From Mesodorylaimus sp. YZB2_4 (lineage: Eukaryota > Nematoda > Enoplea > Dorylaimida > Dorylaimidae), in contig JASANH010001507.1 of assembly GCA_030248295.1 (NCBI GenBank), forward strand, positions 186,001-250,000: a DNA stretch of 64,000 nucleotides, in the 5' to 3' direction. A program made the translations under genes and the position numbers. Every line of letters starts with the position of its first letter. The stretch's first letter is position 1. Positions 26,784-40,612 of the stretch are shown here, in pieces. The notes under the pieces are model-generated. The model was not told the origin of the DNA and did not search any database. It worked only from the letters and a program-made list of their open reading frames with translations.

Positions 26784-29700
26784 CTGAAATAGCAAAAAGT
26801 CATGTTCAGCTGGTCATACAGAAACCTCGTATGAGTCTGATATGTTAGCGCTTACAGTATGCCATGCGGGGAGCAAAGCGTATATGTGGCTGCTACGCCC
26901 CAAAACACAAGTCCCGTTTTGGCAGTGTCGTGCCCTGCACTCATTCGCACATTGCTTGCACTTCAGATATGTCCCCAGGAAAAAATGACTTTTGACTTTA
27001 TTATGTCCTAAATGATTGGGCGGCGTGGACAAAGCGTAGAAGCGTCTTCCTTTTTTTCTACAGCACTAAACTGCTTCTAATGGCCATAAATCGCGCCGGG
27101 AGGTGAATGAATAATGAGACTCTTGACCACACTTGGATAAAAATGACGCCTCGCGCGGGGCCAACAGACGTGGAAGCGTTGAAATTTATGTGCCGTGGAT
27201 GGGTGGTGTCATCGGCCAGAACATATACGGAGCAAAGATGAAGGCGGGCGAAGGGTTCAATTATGAGGGACTGATTAATGAGATGTCATCGAATCAAAGG
27301 CGCCAACTGGCCCTCGCTACGGGGCACAGGCATTCCCATATGTTGCCAGTATGGTCATCCAAGCCGCGCCTACTACAAATTCGGTGACACAGAAGGCGCC
27401 GCTCGAGTCGGTTCGACCCCGGCTGCGAGACGTCAACGAGCTGCGAGACCCCAAATCCGCCTTTTCATTCTAGAGGAGGTTAAGGGAAAAACGAGATAAG
27501 CTGTCTCCCAACGAGCAAATTACACCGTCATCGATGACACAATCGCGCGCCGCCACTGGTCCCCCATCGGCGGCACATAATTTGTAGATGGTTGAACTGA
27601 TTTTTTATTTACGCCGACCCAATTACGCGACAAAGCCGAGGCGAGTCGGGCTTGTCACAGATACGGGAGCACCCGCCGAGACCATCGACCCCGGCAGCGA
27701 GGGGTTAGACCGTAATTATCGCCTTGCCTTACACGGACTCTCTCAAATACTCCCGCCCCATTGTCGCCGAAAAACACCGATAGGCAGTGTAGCAGTCTCG
27801 GTATTCCTCTAATCCGCATCCTGTCCCTTCGCACTACCTGTTCAACCAAGCGATATAATGGCATTAGCTGGCCTTTATCTTTGCTCACAGCGCCGGCATC
27901 CGGACTCGGGAATCGGTGGGTTTTGTGCTAGCGTGCGTTCGGACGCCACGCCACTCGACGGGATACACTAGGAACAAGGAATTTAGTGTGGCGGAAAAGA
28001 TGCGATAGTTTCGATGCGAATGATTTTCAATGCTAATTTTCCGCCGGACGCGCCTTACACACCTTCTACGTAGTCCATAATATGCAAACGAGAACGCAGC
28101 GTTGACCATCTGGCATCCTGGCGGCGCCGTCCTCGTAAGCCGAGGCGGTCATTTCTTTTTTTACCAAACCCAGTCGAGCTTAAAAACGAGCCTCGGCCAA
28201 TTGGAAAGGAAAGAAATGACAAAAAAGCGTAATCACGTCCCTCTCTCCAAGGACCCGACCCGACTGCTATCTTGCCGCGTGCGGTTATTGAGAGTACGTT
28301 ATCTACGCCAGACTGAATTCACAGCAGCTGCCTGCGATGAATTCGTCAGTTTGAGCTTAGTGACATGGAAGGAAGGACGGTCCGAATCCAAAAGAGGATC
28401 TGTATAGATCAGTCGGCCAGATGGCTACAGTGACCGAATCAATTTTTGTTCAGCGACTACATCACTAAAAAAGCTGAACTTTTCAAAATTGCATTTTTGT
28501 GCATTATTGGGCAGTGAATTAAATCAGCCCGGGCCATGTGTGGGAGCAGTGGTGTGGTGGAGGGCGCAAAGGTAGTGTGAAAACCTTGTCAATGAGAAAA
28601 CTAGCGCGACGTCCTTTCTCAGGACCAAATTTGGATTCAATTGGCCCAGTGCTGAAAATGCGTCAATTGCCGCTTTACCAACCGCACTACCGACTGGCGT
28701 CAGTGCGTGCATATGACGTACTCGTACAAGGCTGATTGTGATTGGTCTATAGAATGAGAATAATTGTCATCACAGCTACAGTGCGCAACAAAAACGCAAG
28801 TTGGCGAGAGAGGAGTGAAAATGGAAAAAGCGTGAGAAAGCCGATCCCTGCCGCCTTCTATATCGTACAGTGTGGTCACAATGGCCGAGTCGACTTCTTG
28901 ATTAGCCGCCTTCATTGTTGTGAGTCTGCGAGTCACAATAACAACCAGAGCGAAAGAACGAGTTAATTCTGTCGCCAAACAACTGGCCTTTTCAATGTGT
29001 ATAGAGCGTATTTTTACGCCCTCCCATTTTCGGTTAGTGCTGAGAGTGTGTACAAAATGAAGACACTTTAGAAAAATGATGAGAAAATGGGCACGCCGGA
29101 ACCCGTCTTAGAGGCTGACGTCTTTTGATAGGCCTTGAGTATTAGAAAGACATTGAGGTTGCCTGAGCGCGACGTCTTGGTTGACACTTTCGGACTGGTT
29201 CTCCCAGTTGGCCACACAGACTGCCACTTTGGCTGTTGACAGCCACGCGCGAAAGGAAATGCGGACAGACGTGGCAAAATAGGATGCATTATTAAGAAGA
29301 GGCAACGAATGCTAAAATGATATTAGCCTGGCATATTGGGTGTGGATGCGTGCGTGCGCCGGGACCCATCACCACGATTTGACATGAGAAATTATCAGAA
29401 AATAGGCCCATTTCGCAACCGATACCTATAAGCTTCGATGAACAAGCGGCCCCGGGATACAACTATTGAGATTAATTTTCAAATAGCCCCGAGCCCCGGT
29501 CTGCGTCAAGAAAAGTACATTTAATCTAGAAATGACACCCGAACGCGCGCGTGTGACTGGTTTTGCAAATTGTTTTCCTTAGCTAGCACCTACAGTAGGA
29601 ACCATGGTCACCCAAGACTCCAACAGTACGAACCTTTGTGAGGCATCGCCGAGGAATCCAGTTGTAACCGTGTGACGCACTTGTGGCCAGCCGACCGTAA

Positions 29701-32700
29701 ACGGAGAAACAGTATCGATCTTGGAGAACTAAAAAAGGTAAAAGACTGTTAGAGTTCGGGTACTACGTACGTTCGAAAACTACTTTCACTCGAACCAAAA
29801 GTCAATGGGCATAGCCTACCATGCTCGGACTCATGAGTCGAATATAAAGCGTCTCCAAACGTGAAAATATGTTTATGTGCGTGTCAGATGATCAAGCGGG
29901 GAAGTTCCTAGCCTAAGACGCAAGTTGACCTTAGCTTAGTCGGAGAGACAGTCCGAGAATTTGCAACAAGGGAGGAAGGGCGGGGAGGAAAGCAGCCGCT
30001 TGTCTCGGCTAGGCGACACTCAACTAAGAAAGTATGCAAGTATGGCTAGGGGAAGGGATCGGGTCGAGGGTGAATGAGTGTTCTTTTTAACTCCGTATTC
30101 ATAATATTTGGGCAGCCGTGAAATTGGATGGATTTTATCCAATTCGAATAATAAGGGAAGTATGAGGCGATAAGATTGAAAACGTATCTAACGAACCGTG
30201 TCTATCCAAGAACGCGAGCGTGGGCTTTTCTTTTGAAAATGATGCAGATCGCGTTCGGCCTGTTTTCGTAGATGAGAACAAGAGATGCCATTTCAACTTA
30301 CCAAATGCAAACTATGGTTCATTTTTCGAGGAAAAAGAAGAAGGAAGAAAGGCACTCCTAATTCGACAAACGGACTGCGGGCGAAGAAGGAAAGGAAAGG
30401 TTAGTCTGGTGCAGGGAGTGAGTATGTGTACGCGGAAAGAAGATACGATGACGCGCTTAATAAAGTGGAAACAGCATCAGCGCATTTCTTACACTCGATT
30501 TAAAATTCGTCGACCAGAAGAAAATCGTCGCTCGGGCGTAGGCGCGTCTCTCTCGTTCGACTGAAGGCTTTGAAATTCGCTCTACCGAATGATCCAATAT
30601 CAGAAAAGTCGCCACCACTCGCTCACCTTCGCCTCTTCTACGTCGCTTCCTCCGTTTTAGACGCTCAAACGATCAAACTCCGCCCAGCCGCAGCCTCAGA
30701 CCAATCGCCACGGGACCAGCGGCTGGGCGACCAATGGCGTACGAGGCTACTGTACGACGCGCGCGACAGCACTTGGGTTATCCCTTCCGACTTCGATCAA
30801 TCCTGGTCTTGTGTCGAATTATCCAAACAAGAACGTGTCAAGGACGACCAATGTCGACAAGATGACAGTCGTTTTGAGCGTAAATTTCTCACTTTCTCAC
30901 CGTGCACTGCATGATGGCACTGATATCTTTACCCGGACAAATACTGCGAATGGACAGATCAATGTGAGCAGGTGACTCTTCTTTATTGCCTACTTCCGAA
31001 TCGTATAACCGCTTCATGGGTTTGATGTGAACGACCGTGAAGTGCATTTCTGACATGCCAGTCTTCCGAAATTCAGCTAGTACATATGATGCATTCCAAA
31101 ACAGTGACTATCGATCTTGTTGGAATGTAACAAATAGTCTTAAACACCGATATTCTTCCGCTTCAAAGACAATACAACTGCCTTTTCACATGCTCGGCGA
31201 AACTCACCTTGACACAGTCAAAAACTCGCCAGACCATCCTTTTGCTTTCGATGGTGAGCGTGGGGCTCATTTTTTCCATACTTGGACATATGCCCCGCGG
31301 CCGTGCCACTCCCATCGCTAACAAGTGGGCATGCATTAGGTGTAGTACGTCGTATTTCACTCCTCCCGTCGTCGGCACCCAATATGTCAAGAAGATGACA
31401 AGTTGTACAAAGCGATGCCATATCGCACACTCGTTTTCTACCCCCAATAAGTACTGTATTTGGCGTCGTAGGTTAATTTGCGCCAATGCCAAATCATTAG
31501 GGGTATGTAGGGTCGGAGTCGACCTGGCCAGATTCCTGATGATTAGGCGGATTAAGGAGCGGGGAAGTCAATTTTGAGAAAAACACGGCCAAAAAGGCGG
31601 CCGTCACTTTCTTGACAGCGGGGCGTCTATAAGACGCCTTTTTTGTTCAGGACGGCGGCGTTGGAATGAATAGAAGAAGGGTCAGCGGCGTTTGTGGGAA
31701 AAAACGGCAACAAGGCCCAACAAGAACTCATTATGCTAATTGATAGGTGAATGATCTGAGCCGTGTTAAGTTTCGCCGATCCGGCCTCGCCTCGTTCGAT
31801 GACTGAAGCCACGGAGCAGAGGGCTTATTGCACTGTTCGTGAGTATACTCCTCACGAAATATCTGTCTGTCCATATAGTCGGGTTCTCTTGCTGCTATTC
31901 CAACTGGTTTCCGTGGCCTGTACGCACATAAGGAGGGGACGAGACATAGTGAGTGCGTCAATCCTAGTAAATAGGCGTATCCTTGGCAAATTGAATTCGA
32001 CTTAACTGAATACGGTTTTACCAACGGTTCACCGAGGTGACAGACTCATTTTGACGAGACGGCCGACTGGACAGACTTTCTACTATCGTCTACATCAAAA
32101 ATTTTCATTGCGAATTATCTCGACGAACTCGCAATTTAGTCACGCTCGAAAATTGCGCTACGTTTTTAAGTGCCTGTGTACTCGAGGACCGCTGCAAGTG
32201 AAAAAGACATTAAAAAATGCAAACCTGGTCAAGGAAACAGTTGTAGATGGAGTTAGTTGAAAGAAAAAGTTACGTCTGTACAAGTTGAATGTGTTCCCTA
32301 CTCTCTCCCACGATTCCAGAATGACGTAGTTGAATGAAAACGGGCTGCCAAGGACCACTTTCAACATTCACTATTTGGTCTCGACACGTTTTTCTTGTAA
32401 GTTGTCCGAAGGCGGATGACACGACCTTGTCGCAGTGACCTCAGAAAATGGCTACAGTACACCTTGGGAATCCGTCCATCATTTACTCACCTCTCGGCTG
32501 AGCCCCTGATGAACACGGAGCTAGGTCCTAGAAATCAGATGGTCACGATCGACGTGGTGGGGCGAGGTATGTCATGTCAACCTGACGTTTCGCCCACCAA
32601 TGTGACACGTTCTCATCTCACGATGGTGTCTGTCTATTTGTTTCAATGTGACTTTGACGCCTGCATGCCTGGCCCCCTTTATGGACACGTCTTCTTATAT

Positions 32701-35700
32701 TCACTTAGGCAGCTATCAACTTGCGCACAGGCAAATGCCACAAATGACTAGAGGCCAGTCCAGTGCGCACACAGTCTTCCGGGCGTACGAGCGAGAACAG
32801 ACGTTAAAACAGTCCAAATTTGAGGAAGCCCGGCGCATTGCCTTATTTGTTCAAAAATCTTTTTGATGTGTAGCGCTGTCATTTTCGGGCAGCCCATTCC
32901 CAAGGGTCGTGTTCCGATGGCCGAGTGAACACGGACTGGCGGACATTGGCGGCGGCTCTCTGTCGCCTGGGCTTATTGTTGAGAAAAAATGGCGGCGTCG
33001 CTAATCACTCTCCTAACTACAATAGACATGTGTTTGTTAGGGCGGGCATCGTGCACACGGTAGCGTGCATTATGGCGAATTAGGAGTCTATGCCATGCTA
33101 TGGCATTCATGAAAACTGGTGCGAACACAAATGTATTGTGTGGCCGAAGGCACCGATCGGCCGCCAATTGACAAAAGGCGGGCGCCATCATCATCATCAA
33201 GTGAGAGAGGAAAAATTTCCGACATCACTCCGCTAATAATAGTCAACGTGGCTGGCTACGGTAATGCATCGTGTGGAAAACGGGTTGGCCAAACTGTATT
33301 GGATATAAATTAGAGTGCAATTAGAAAATTGCGCTTCTCGCCGTATGGCCCGTCATACACCCAATTGGACTGGCCTGCAATTGGCTGGGTTACTGTAACT
33401 GGCTCAACTTGCACCTTGCGCGTTCAAATGATCCAACTGGATACGATAGCAGGCCAGTGGATTTTATAGCCTAGCCAACCTAGGACTCATGGTTTTTCCA
33501 ACAATGCTCTGACCATATGTCTGATTATGGAAGAGAGGCAAACCACAAGGGTCCAATTCGCGCGAACCTTGACAACCATTTAGACACCGATAGGCCGGCT
33601 AGGCTCGTGTCTTTAAAAAGGGTTTCACCTTGAAAAAACCAATATGCGCGTGTCCAAATTTTTGACTGGCTTGATTGTTGGCGAAAAATGAAAAGCAAAA
33701 AGAAACCCGACAATAAAGGCCTTCAAAAAATGGAAAACAGATGAAAAACGTGCTGTTGGAGGATCAAATCGAGATCATACGTTTATGACAACGACGACAG
33801 ACGGAGGGCTGTCCAACGATGAATAATTGGTTAGAGAGGGCTCTATTGCCGAAGCCAAGGATCAAGGTTCGAAAAAGACGCATTTGGCGCCCTCAAAACG
33901 ATCTAAATGTTCGCCATATGCAAGTGAAGGAAAAAAGTAAAAGGCGATAGAGACGTAAAAAAAGGATGAATGCACGTCCTTTAAAAATGAGTGATGGCTG
34001 TCGGCTGCTAAAAAGTGGTGTCTCCTGTACACGAGGGCATTTAGTCTCCTTGTCATGAACAAATAAGACAGGTGTCAGGCCAAGGGCACGAAAATGAAAA
34101 ATGACGAAAAATGCTCAGGGATATTTGAGAGCTGTGTTCCAACTTGAAGATGTGTGTGAGGAGTTGAGGAGAGCGGGCCAAGGCTGATGATGGGGTGGGC
34201 GACACGTAACAGTCAATTGTGGTAGGAGAAGAGACAAAACGGGGCCCACGAGTCGTTCATGTGTGCACTTATTTGTATATTTCACTTGGACCTATATCCC
34301 GAGCATTTATATGGATATGAGAGCACTTACGTCCGCTATACGTTCGGATGATCGCCGATCCGATCGCCGGTGCGTGTAGTGGAAAGGATCCGCGTTGAGC
34401 GCGTCCAAGCGCACCGAGCCCAGGCTTTGGTTGGTGTATTGGACGAGACGAACCGAATCCTGTCAAAGCTCCGCACGTCAGTGCAACAGACGGCTGAGTG
34501 AGCGTCGACTCTGCTCGGATTGGCCAAAGCGTGTACTGTAGACCTTGAAAGCTTTTGCCAATTCTTAGAAGCCGATCCAACTCACTCTTCTAACCGATTT
34601 CCCACTTCTCCCATCTAATCCAATCTAGGCACGGTGCGCCCGTGTTAGCACGCTTAGCTGAGCGTGCCCGTCCGTTTTGGGGCTAGGTGTCGGTGCTTTG
34701 CGTCAAAAGCAAACTCGACGAATCGAGAGACGCGATCCGATGCGAGCGGACCGAGGACTAACAAGCCGTCCTCCCATACTCGTTCTCCGAAAAGTATTTT
34801 CCGCTCGGTCTACGATGAACGTATTCAAAACTGACTCGAGTCAACCCGGCATATGCGTGTGGATTGGATGAAACGGTTTCGAAAGTGGCGACAAAAGTAA
34901 CCGGGGAGTCGCTTTGACCAGCTCTCTCTCCCAATACCCCCTATTAGGTAGACGTCAAATCCATTCGCTCGGCTGATTTCGTTCGAGTGATCATTGAAGC
35001 GTACACGAACGTAATCCCGTGTAAGAGCCTTCCTTATACCCCCTAAACACAGTATACCTTACTCCGACTCGGCCGTGCGCTCACGGATCGCCGAACAACC
35101 GATTTCCATTTGCACCACTGAGCGGATAAATCACTCTCCGGCTGGTGCTAAGCAAAATCGACCAGCCATTTTCTTTCCATCCTCCCCAACATGGTACCAA
35201 TCCTAGAATTCTGCACTACCCTCCTTTTTACGATTGCAAGTGTGAATTCGTGTCGTCGCCTTTCAATGACAAAAATCCAATGCCAAATCAGGCGAATACG
35301 AAACCGATTCCAACGGGCACTTCTCCGTGCCAATCATTCTCCAAAAACATGTTTCTACTAAGTTTCTCAAGTGCCTTTTTCAGAAGACCACCGTCTTGTA
35401 TGTGAGAAGGGTGCACTTACGAATTGCATGCCTGCCTTGCATTATCACATTTGCACACCGCTCTCATGCCGATCGTGTCTTCACTCAGTTTTCAATCCAA
35501 TTCCACTTTTTTGTGCCATAATGGAAATGGACGTGCCTAAAGTACAAGTCATCGACGGAGCCCGAATATTGTTTGTCACACCCACACACCGTCCACCGAT
35601 CCACAGCAACATTCTCCTCGTCATACTGTGACAAAGATGGGGACTAGCAGGAGCCAGCCAGCCTTTCCACGACTCAACTCAAGCTCACCCAATGACGCCA

Positions 35701-36467
35701 AGTCAGAACAGCGGAAAACTCAAGGAGGCAGAAGGCCATTTTCAAATGGAAACCTTTCACGTACCCCGCCGGCCATGTTGGTCGCAGTGGGAGAGCGCGT
35801 GCACCTCCCAGGGCGGTCAATAAAACAGGGAAGCCAGCGAACGATAACAAACATCCAAACCGTATCCTATCTCCCTGTTTTATTGTTCCCCATTTCAAAA
35901 GAGATACGGCCCCTACGTCAAGACCAGCTTACTGTAAAGCCTGTTTGCGTTAGCTTAGAGCAAAAGAAGAGACAAATAGATGTCGTTAAGGAGAGATCAG
36001 CGAGAGGAGATTGATTGGCCGAATCTAGGCCCTAATCGCATTGGCTCGTCCAGTCTAATCTCGGACTACGGTAATTTGTCTACACGAAAGAGACCAGCCG
36101 ACTGGAGAGCTTTCATTTTTCGCTTCACTTCATCTCAAAGATGTATTGGAGGCTTAATTCGAAAGAAAATTTTCTTGTTTTCCAAGAAAAAGAAATTGAG
36201 CCAATAAAAATGACAGGGTCACAAAATGAGACTGTTTCATTTGTGATAAATAACTCAGTCGCTTTTTCCTATTCAACCATCCGTGAATGCTGCCGATTCT
36301 GAGCCGACAGTAGCCTCAATAAGTTTCGATTCCTATTCACAGCACGAAAGGAAGAATGATGCAGCAGAGTACAAGAAGCCACCAAACCTAACTTCAAAAA
36401 TAGTAATGACAATAAAAAGACAGTGTACCAAATTTGTGCCACGGAACACACACGCCCGAGCAAGCTC
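26784..36467. other. 9.7 kb without supportable genes, upstream of Pax6
   Basis: Six-frame reading shows only short ORFs without domain features. No transposon protein or terminal repeats were recognised. Two isolated donor-like sites on the minus strand follow short open frames: one near 31206 (after KRMVWRVFDCVK) and one near 35410 (after MQGRHAI, phase 1). Neither is convincing. The position suggests that the Pax6 start exon, 5' UTR and enhancers are here. Confidence 0.4.
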
Positions 36468-39400
36468 TCAATAAATGTAAGCAGACTGCTCAACTCGCAC
36501 GCCTTGCAAAAATGGTGCTGATTCTTTGGATCCTATTTCATCCATAGTCATATAGCTGTACATCGATCGGTTTCTAGTCATCTTCGACGGTGATAGGAAG
36601 CCAGCCTTGCGGTTTCCACCGGCGGCCGCCACTCGCCTGTATCGTCTAAGTACGCAGAAATACTTGACCGCGGCCATAACCACGACCCCGATGCACATGA
36701 GTAACATTAACTGCGATAGCGCGTCCGATGGCACCAGGCTCATGAACGACGTACTCGACGGGCGTTTATACCGAGGCGGTTGAAGTTGCAATTCGCGCAG
36801 ACGTTGCATTTCTCTAAATCAACAAAGAATTAGTCAGAATCAGTCAGCTTTCAACATCCGCTCCGACCACGCCACCTACGAGTCCCTGCGCACGTCTCAG
36901 CTTTAAATCAAGGCGGGCCCAGTTCCTCCTTTCATGCTTCATCGCTTCACCCAAGGCATCAGAACAAGATAGCCCCTGCTGTGCTGTGCCCACTTCATCT
37001 GACGGCCCTAGAGTCTGCACCTTTTATCATGGAATTAATTAGGGACCGTCTTACCTCAGAGGAAAGTGTCGCATACGATACAACAAGGCACCGATTGTCC
37101 ACTGCACTTCTTCATTATTGATTTTCGAGACAGTTTTGAACTTGGCGGTGTTGCGGGGAAACCCGAAACCGTCGTGCAGAACAGTACTGATCCAAGCCGA
37201 CTTGAAACACTGCGTCCTAAAAAGGCACTTTCTTAATTGCCAATTTCCCAAGCAATAAGGACTCAATTGCACAGAAAAAAACGTCCTTTCAAACCTTAGA
37301 AGAAATGCACAATCCACTCACCTCATTCGTTGAGCGTCCGCTCTTGGATACAGCTTACCATCGAGTGCGTGCTTCAACGTTGACCACTTTGTGGCGCAGA
37401 ATTTCTGAAACAAAACTATATGTCTCACATACTCTAATTCTTTTTAATCCATTTATCACTTACCGAAGCTTCTTCCCTAAATGCAGAATAAGAATAAGGG
37501 CCGCTGACGTCCAAAACATCGTTCGTCGTGTACCAGTATTCAGAAAACCCATAAAATTCCATATTTGAAAAATTGATTCGTGGCTGATAAACCCCGTCGA
37601 ATGAGCAGATATCAGGGCAAGCTTTGTGTAGATTCAACAATTCCTTCAACGCATTTTGGCACTGATCGAAATTTCCCACTCCTTTCCGAGCAAATGACTT
37701 TGTTTTCTGCGACTTCCTAGTCGCATTATTCTCGTTGCTCTCGTCCAACAGCTCCACCGTTTTGTGCAAATTGACCGGCATACAAGGGTCTTTGATCGTC
37801 GATGGTCTGCAAGACAAATAATCATACAGTTACTACAAACGAAAATTCGATTCCTAGCACACAGTCCAGATAGAAACACTTACGCGGTCATGGACGAGGT
37901 CGTCGAAAAGTCAGCATTATCGTCGATTACTTTTTGAGCCAGTTGTTGCACCAACTTTTTTTCATATCTCGCTATGGCCATATTCGCTAAAACAAAGGAT
38001 TCTTACAAGTAAGCCCCACCTTGCCCCCTGCTTTGCTTACCTCCAAATCCCAGAAATGTCGTAACGTAAAGCTTGTAATGATGAAGCGAATCATGCTCGT
38101 CATAGCCCAAATTCAAATCGACGGTCATGTGCTCCTGAAATTCAATCACTGCGTGATGACTAGATGTTACACTTCGGAATGAATTTTACCTGGAGCCTCG
38201 GGACTTTCTCCGTAGTTTCGAAAGCGATCTGGACGGACCCGCCGCCCATATCGATCATGCCAACAGTCGGTTTTCGGTACATGGTCGTGTTGCCTTCCGG
38301 ATCATACAACGGTCGCATCACCAGTGTGGGGTCTGAAAATTAGCCGAGCTGAACATAAAGCAAGCACGGGCAGGGTTCAGATGCTGCGAACTGGAGGGAT
38401 GCATACTGTAAATTTGCACCCCCTCTTAGCATCCTGATCTAAAACATATTTTTAACTGTTTTTTTTCCATCCTAGTGGCAGGAGTAAACATGCTCTGTCA
38501 TCAGACTTTAGTCGTAGGGGTATTTTCCTTGAGAGCCCAGGGGGAAGGTGAAACATGCACAGGGGGAAGCCTTGACAGCTTTTCAGCCGACCAAGCCCAG
38601 GATGCGGGATGCCCCTAACCCATACGCCCATCCATGACATTACACATGCAACGTGACAAACATCAAAATGATTGTCACGCTCCCAATCAAGACTTCGGCA
38701 GTCCATCTTACCTGGTTTAGTGTGATCAAATCTTTGAAGCGCATAGTTGACTGCGATCCACGAATAAATACCTTCCCACTTGCCACTGATGATCTCGATA
38801 TGTTGGTCCATAATGATGAAATCGAATTGCTTTGGCAGTTCTTCTCTAAGTGCTTTTAGAACCGCTTGCTGTTGACTGAAAATGAAAAAATACCATTGCC
38901 ATAAGCGCCAAGCAGGGCCTTTTAAATCGCTTACCTCTCTGGTATTAAACGCATTCCTGCAGTGGCCATTACAAATAATGACGTCTCTTTGTGCTTCTCC
39001 TTTGGTATCTTCGACTCCACATAAGCCAAGAGCTCGGCAATATGAGCAACTGCGCCGGTCGTATTCTCGCCGTATGTTGACAAGCCTAAAATAGAAGCAA
39101 AGCACAGTTTAAATCTGCCGATAGAAACCCGATGCAACCACCACCAAAAAGGTGAGAAGAAATCGCTTTTTCCCATCCTGGACCTTCCAAAGGAGCGTCA
39201 ATTTGTGACCCTTTCTCGCAGGCTAGGAGTCTGCTAGTGGATCCTATTTTGCATCGCCTAGGGCCCATATGGGATGCATGCCAGGCAAGAGAGCATGTTG
39301 GTCGCTGCTGAGAGTCGTCGATAGTTATCCGGGTAACTAACTAACTATATATAGCTCGTGCCCCATGAGAGGACGCGGATTCGATATCCTCTCACCCCAT

Positions 39401-40462
39401 AAGCTACCCTTGTTAATCGACCCCAGAGGAATGAAGGATGACTCGCCCCTCCAGGTGCAGAGAAACGGCCAGAACTGAGCTCACTCCTGACTGATTTTCA
39501 GCTCTGCCAAACGAAGCACTGAGACACCACCGAGAGCCCCACTGAAAAAAGCATGCCGGAACTTTATCTGGACCTCGAGCTAGAGCGTCAAGCTGGCTGT
39601 TGACCATGCCACTTTATGGAGAGGGCTTTAAAATGATCCCCCGACTGCCAGAGGTTTTCAATTTTTTGGTGCAGCCTGTTTCGCCTATAGCCGGACAGCA
39701 GGTAAACTTCTTGATCAGAGCTGTGCGGGGACCAGCACACACAGCAGCGCCCCTCTGTGCGCCTCCACTAGGGGCACCTCCACGCGAGGGCATCCTGGAT
39801 CAAATACCGACTACCTTGGACGATGGCGGGTGGGCTCTGAAGGCCGAGACCGCCTACTCGCTTGACTTCCGTCTTCACTCGGGGCACATCGACAGTACCG
39901 GGTGAGCCACCCGCAGCCTGGAGTGCAAGGTCAGCGAGAGTTTATGGTTCCCAAACCGACCTGCATCGTCAAGGATGTGAACCCAGGACCAGCCCATCCG
40001 CTCGTTACCAAGCAATACGGGTAGACGAATGCCAAACCACACTGCACCGCCACTCCAATCCCAGAATTACAGGAGAAAAAAACCAAGGCCCTACCTGGCG
40101 ACACCTTCTTCACTACGGCTCGGCCAGTCTCCTCGTCCATCAATGCTTTGATCTTGATCAGTTCATTTTTCTGGCCGCTCATCTCGCTCGGCCACATATA
40201 AACGAAGACACGAGATCCACTACTGCCAGCATCGACAACGACCCCATAGTGATACGAAGATACTAAAACCAGAACCACACGGCACATCGCCCCCATTACA
40301 GAGATAACACCAACAGCCCTTACCTTTTTCGTTCTCGCTACGACCAGGCTCAGCAGCCGCCACTGAATAAGAGGACTCGCTTGAACTTACGCTAAAAGTT
40401 ACCGTTGCTATGAAGATCACCGCCAGCAGACCAACGAACGCATAGGACACGGCGCGGACCAT
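36468..40462 (-). CDS. Ectonucleoside triphosphate diphosphohydrolase, ENTPD4/7 type (Golgi UDPase)
   Basis: Eleven exons on the minus strand: 40324..40462, 40095..40262, 38935..39085, 38712..38875, 38190..38332, 38041..38134, 37884..37986, 37464..37806, 37322..37404, 37055..37216, 36468..36813; 631 aa with all phases consistent. An N-terminal membrane anchor (about 5-28) and a C-terminal one (LMLLMCIGVVVMAAVKYF) give the two-anchor topology of the ENTPD4/7 branch. Apyrase conserved regions are visible: DAGSSGSR, MATAGMR, SGKWEGIYSWIAVNY and MIDMGGGSVQIAFE, with YGFSEYWYTT, CATKWS and WTIGALLYR further on. Luminal enzymes of this branch hydrolyse UDP from glycosylation reactions. Intron 2 (39086..40094) holds a SINE. 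The start is 150 bp after the INTS14 stop, suggesting an operon. Confidence 0.93.
39655..40065 (-). repeat. SINE copy in ENTPD intron 2
   Basis: On the minus strand the tRNA-like head (GGAGTGGCGGTGCAGTG near 40065; CCTGGGTTCACATCC near 39975) is followed by TTTGGGAACCATAAACTCTC, CCTTGCACTCCAGGCTG, the GCCCTCGCGTGGAGGTGCC block and the cacacacagcag core. The order of blocks equals that of the 13.6 kb copy. It is the longest of the copies in this orientation. Confidence 0.7.
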
Positions 40463-40487
40463 GGCATGGTCTACGCAAACCTTGCCG

Positions 40488-40489
40488 CC
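40488..40489 (-). promoter_or_regulatory. Possible trans-splice acceptor before the ENTPD start codon
   Basis: The minus strand reads GTAGTTTTCAG|GCGGC, 26 bp before the chosen ATG and about 104 bp after the INTS14 poly(A) signal. In nematode operons a spliced leader joins at such a site. Inferred from position and consensus. Confidence 0.4.
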
Positions 40490-40592
40490 TGAAAACTACA
40501 AGAAACAAGACTCATGCTCAAAAACTCTCAAACAATCAGTAGGGGCGATTTGGACGCCACCAAGGCAAAACTTAGTACCCTTGAAAAACAGT

Positions 40593-40598
40593 TTTATT
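40593..40598 (-). terminator. Poly(A) signal of INTS14
   Basis: AATAAA on the minus strand, starting 15 bp after the INTS14 stop codon and 130 bp before the ENTPD ATG. Confidence 0.6.
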
Positions 40599-40612
40599 TT
40601 ACAGTATGCACA

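Noticed and set aside
35419..35441. Candidate Pax6 start exon (M-Q-G-R-H-A-I, phase 1 donor)
   Set aside because: Phase and donor fit, but the peptide does not resemble known Pax6 N-termini and such short matches are expected by chance in 9 kb.
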